Below, piece after piece: positions 61,404 to 64,000 of a stretch of 64,000 nt of DNA. Each line of letters opens with the position of its first letter. Position 1 is the first letter of the stretch. A model generated the notes under the pieces. That model worked only from the letters and a program-made list of their open reading frames with translations. It had not been told where the DNA came from and made no database searches. This DNA comes from Hoeflea sp. IMCC20628 (GTDB lineage Bacteria; Pseudomonadota; Alphaproteobacteria; Rhizobiales; Rhizobiaceae), in NCBI RefSeq assembly GCF_001011155.1, contig NZ_CP011479.1, forward strand, positions 4,723,662-4,787,661, given 5' to 3'. The position numbers and the translations under genes are program-made.

Positions 61404-62348
61404 ATGAGTAAAGCTTTGTTTGAAAACATCACCCTGATCGGCATTGGCCTCATCGGTTCGTCCATAGCGCGCGTGGTGCGCGCCAAAGGTCTGGCCGAAC
61501 ATGTCACTATCGCGACAAGAAGTGCGGAAACGCTGGAAACTGCGCGGGCGCTTGATCTCGGAGACTCTTATTTCCTCTCGAGCGCGGAAGCTGTCGCCAA
61601 TGCTGATCTTGTGATCGTCTCGGTACCGGTTGGCGCGTCGGAGTCGGTGGCGCGGGAAATCGGTCCACATCTCAAGCCTGGCGCTATCGTGACCGATGTC
61701 GGATCGACCAAGGCGTCGGTGGTCAGGCAGATGCAGCCGCATATGCCTGACAATGTTCATTTTATCGCCGGTCACCCGATTGCGGGTACTGAGCAGAGCG
61801 GTCCCGAGGCCGGTTTTGCCGAATTGTTTGATGGCCGTTGGTGCATCCTGACGCCAACGGAAGGCACTGATCAGCAGGCAATCGCGCGACTCACCGGTTT
61901 TTGGGAAGCGTGCGGATCCAAGGTCGATCAGATGGACCCCGAGCACCATGATCTGGTGCTGGCGATCGTGTCCCACTTGCCGCACATCATCGCATACAAC
62001 ATTGTTGGCACCGCAGATGATCTGGAAACCGTGACAGAATCCGAAGTGATCAAATATTCTGCGTCGGGCTTTCGCGATTTTACCCGGCTTGCTGCGTCGG
62101 ATCCGGTGATGTGGCGCGATGTCTGTCTGCACAACAAGGATGCCATTCTGGAAATGCTGGCACGGTTTTCCGAGGACCTGTCCTCGTTGCAGCGCGCTGT
62201 CCGCTGGGGCGATGGTGACCAGTTGCTGGAGTTGTTCACCCGCACCCGCGGCATTCGCCGGTCCATCGTTGAAGCCGGTCAGGATACCGAAGCGCCGAAC
62301 TTCGGCCGCAACGCGCCCAAGTCAGACGTGCCGGGCGCTGCTGAATAA
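61404..62348 (+). CDS. tyrC: prephenate/arogenate dehydrogenase family protein
   Basis: NAD(P)-dependent dehydrogenase of tyrosine synthesis. It has 314 residues: Rossmann ITLIGIGLIGSSIARVVRAK (GxGxxG), IVTDVGSTKASVV, the catalytic His region GHPIAGTEQSGPEAG, and HHDLVLAIVSHLPHIIAYNI. It has the short single-domain form (no chorismate mutase or ACT domain), as in TyrC proteins that use arogenate or prephenate. With hisC upstream it probably supplies tyrosine. It ends next to the convergent DUF2125 gene. Confidence 0.93.
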   Translation: MSKALFENITLIGIGLIGSSIARVVRAKGLAEHVTIATRSAETLETARALDLGDSYFLSSAEAVANADLVIVSVPVGASESVAREIGPHLKPGAIVTDVGSTKASVVRQMQPHMPDNVHFIAGHPIAGTEQSGPEAGFAELFDGRWCILTPTEGTDQQAIARLTGFWEACGSKVDQMDPEHHDLVLAIVSHLPHIIAYNIVGTADDLETVTESEVIKYSASGFRDFTRLAASDPVMWRDVCLHNKDAILEMLARFSEDLSSLQRAVRWGDGDQLLELFTRTRGIRRSIVEAGQDTEAPNFGRNAPKSDVPGAAE

Positions 62349-62351
62349 CCA

Positions 62352-63347
62352 TCAGAAATCAGGTAATCTGCCGAGCGGAAACATGCCCAGCGAGACCATG
62401 TTGTCGTCAAGTGTCAGTGGCAAGGTTATGCCGTCATCGCCGGGGATTGTATCCAGCGCGGAGAGCAACGGTGCGAACTGGCCGAGCGAATTTGCGAGCG
62501 CCGGGTCGAAACCCGCTGCAAGCTCGGTGAAGCGTTGCTGGTTGCGCACTGTCAGTTGCAGGGCGCCGGATAACCGGCCATCACTTCCGATCTGGACCGG
62601 ACCGGAAATTTCCAGGGATGAGGATTTATCAAGTTCGATCGACAGACGATGGATCTGTGTTTCAACAGTACCTATGGGGCCGGTGTAAGGCCTGTCGAGC
62701 AGGCCGGACTGGCCGGCAAGGGTCGCTTCGAGCGTGACTTTGTCCGCAATCTGTCCGGCAACGAGACTCGTTTGAAGCAACTCGCCATAGGCCGCGATAT
62801 CAAGGTCAGTTCCGCTGCGGCGGGCATGGGCGGTGATCCGGTCAGCCTGCAACGAGAATTTCTGCGCCAGCACGATCCCGTCAATATCGAAACTGATGTT
62901 GCGGCCATCGAGGGATCCGCGGTTCAGTCCGTGGATGGCTGCATGGACGCTTGCCTGCAGCACCTGCCAGTCGACGTGGGCGTCAACTCCCGGCGCCGAG
63001 AATGACAATGGACCGTCGATTTCGGCGACGATATGGCCGGGCTTGTAGAATTGCGCCGCCGAGCGAAATGCACCGGTCGTGGCGGTGACGCCATCGGCGG
63101 GATTGGCATAGGACATGGCGTCGCAGAACACGCCAAAGCGGAAGGGATATCCACGGATGTCGGCAGTGACGCAGTCGGCGGTGGCATTTGCGCCGGTCAT
63201 TTCCGCCAACGCCGTCGGCAGATGATCAATGATCCTGGCGGCGAAGAGGAACCAGCCAACCGTCCAGAGCAGGATTCCGCCGACAATCGCTGTAGCGAGC
63301 CAGCCGAATTTTCGCGATGATGATGAGCCAGACGAAGTGGATGGCAT
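62352..63347 (-). CDS. DUF2125 domain protein
   Basis: A 331-residue protein with a single N-terminal transmembrane helix (FGWLATAIVGGILLWTVGWF) and a large periplasmic domain, DUF2125, found mainly in alphaproteobacteria; function not known. Typical parts are GANATADCVTADIRGYPFRF (with a pair of Cys), SYANPADGVTATTGAFRSAA, HIVAEIDGPLSFSAPGVDAH and the strand-rich rest. The ATG at 63347 follows AAGGAG. It is convergent with tyrC and divergent from the ChaC gene. Confidence 0.9.
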   Translation of the reverse strand: MPSTSSGSSSSRKFGWLATAIVGGILLWTVGWFLFAARIIDHLPTALAEMTGANATADCVTADIRGYPFRFGVFCDAMSYANPADGVTATTGAFRSAAQFYKPGHIVAEIDGPLSFSAPGVDAHVDWQVLQASVHAAIHGLNRGSLDGRNISFDIDGIVLAQKFSLQADRITAHARRSGTDLDIAAYGELLQTSLVAGQIADKVTLEATLAGQSGLLDRPYTGPIGTVETQIHRLSIELDKSSSLEISGPVQIGSDGRLSGALQLTVRNQQRFTELAAGFDPALANSLGQFAPLLSALDTIPGDDGITLPLTLDDNMVSLGMFPLGRLPDF

Positions 63348-63490
63348 TGCGTTCTCCTTGTGCGCCCTGCATGAACAGCCGGAATGACGGCCAAGACGCT
63401 GGTGCGAAAGCCGAATCAACTTTGGTCAACCGGGCGCGTGGTCTGAAACTGAATTTTGCTTAGCGGCGTGCAGTCACCGCGCTGGATAAC

Positions 63491-64000
63491 ATGGGTTCGG
63501 ATATGGACGATTTTTGGGTGTTTGGCTACGGATCGCTGATGTGGCGTCCGGGCTTTGACCATGAGGAAACCCGACAGGCGAGACTGTTCGGTCATCACCG
63601 GGCGCTGTGCGTGCGTTCCTTTGTGCACCGTGGCACGCCGGAGCGTCCGGGGTTGGTGCTTGGACTTGATCGCGGCGGATCCTGCCACGGGGTTGCCTTC
63701 CGGATACGGCCGGAAAACCGCAATGCAGTGCTGGCCTATCTGCGTGAGCGTGAACTGGTGACACAGGTCTATGTCGAGACGAATCGCAAAATTCGGCTTG
63801 AGACCGGACATGACGTTCGCGCCGTGACCTATGTGGTCGACCGCTGCCACGACCAATATGCCGGTGCTCTATCGGTTGACGATGCCGTGTTGCGGGTGTC
63901 GGGCGCGGTAGGACAATCCGGCCCGAACGAGGATTATGTGGTCAATACGGCCGACCATCTCAAGACACTCGGAATTCACGACCCTCATCTGGAGGGAATC
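63491..64000 (+). CDS. ChaC-type gamma-glutamylcyclotransferase (cut by right edge)
   Basis: Open frame to the last base of the window with no stop, about 170 residues seen. DFWVFGYGSLMWRPGFDH at the N-terminus contains the YGSL substrate loop, and the region RALCVRSFVHRGTPERPGLV plus GVAFRIRPENRNAVLAYLRE belong to ChaC enzymes that degrade glutathione to 5-oxoproline and Cys-Gly. The late ALSVDDAVLRVSGAVGQSGP with NEDYVVNTADHLKTLGIHD is also family-like. The start is ATG 63491 or 63503. The C-terminal end is outside the window. Confidence 0.92.
   Translation, partial: MGSDMDDFWVFGYGSLMWRPGFDHEETRQARLFGHHRALCVRSFVHRGTPERPGLVLGLDRGGSCHGVAFRIRPENRNAVLAYLRERELVTQVYVETNRKIRLETGHDVRAVTYVVDRCHDQYAGALSVDDAVLRVSGAVGQSGPNEDYVVNTADHLKTLGIHDPHLEGI

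Overview
The window is chromosomal DNA from an alphaproteobacterium of the Rhizobiales, most like Hoeflea or a related member of the Rhizobiaceae/Phyllobacteriaceae. The evidence is the high GC content, a SAM-II riboswitch in front of metA, the bolA / J-domain / cobS / cobT order, rhizobial families such as DUF2125, DUF3108 and SapC, and frequent TTG and GTG starts with overlapping stop/start codons. The genus is inference.

Layout. 1-1762: thiamine uptake genes thiB and thiP (thiP runs off the left edge) under a TPP riboswitch, divergent from thiamine pyrophosphokinase. 2488-12867: mixed core genes: an Uup-like ABC-F ATPase, a MoxR ATPase and its CoxE/VWA partner (separated here by about 4.2 kb), a diguanylate cyclase, riboswitch-controlled metA, a GNAT protein, a decayed Phd-Doc toxin-antitoxin pair, galM and a histidine-phosphatase-like protein without its catalytic Arg-His. 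13174-20672: a TRAP transporter (dctPQM) divergent from a form-II CoxSLM-type molybdenum hydroxylase. 20756-25247: dxr, a beta-hydroxyacid dehydrogenase, a SapC protein and an MFS transporter.

25248-38172 is a genomic island, lower in GC over most of its length, ending at the 3' end of tRNA-Arg(CCT). It carries: the N-terminal primase half of a TOTE-type conflict protein cut by an IS3-family element; a DEDDh exonuclease with a BRCT domain; a GIY-YIG-like protein; an IS66-family element with a perfect 8-bp target duplication; an unknown gene with a uracil-DNA-glycosylase-like gene, bracketed by inverted copies of a repeat; a glycine-rich protein; and a tight two-gene unit of an unknown 201-residue protein with a SIR2-like protein. 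Several short intergenic repeats recur between these genes, as if the island were built from exchangeable modules. No integrase gene is visible in the window.

38333-64000 returns to core genes: an M20 amidohydrolase, a D,D-carboxypeptidase, a CobW-type GTPase, a TusA-like protein, an L,D-transpeptidase lipoprotein, accA, xerD, a 47-residue membrane protein, aroK-aroB-corC, bolA, a J-domain protein, cobS-cobT, a phytase-family esterase-like protein, a queuosine-precursor transporter, rpmB, DUF3108, EamA, YhhN, a DUF985 cupin, gloB, a methyltransferase, hisC-tyrC, DUF2125 and the start of a ChaC-type gamma-glutamylcyclotransferase cut by the right edge.

The best candidates for undescribed biology are the SIR2-like two-gene unit, the repeat-bracketed glycosylase-like pair, and the modular repeats linking the island genes.
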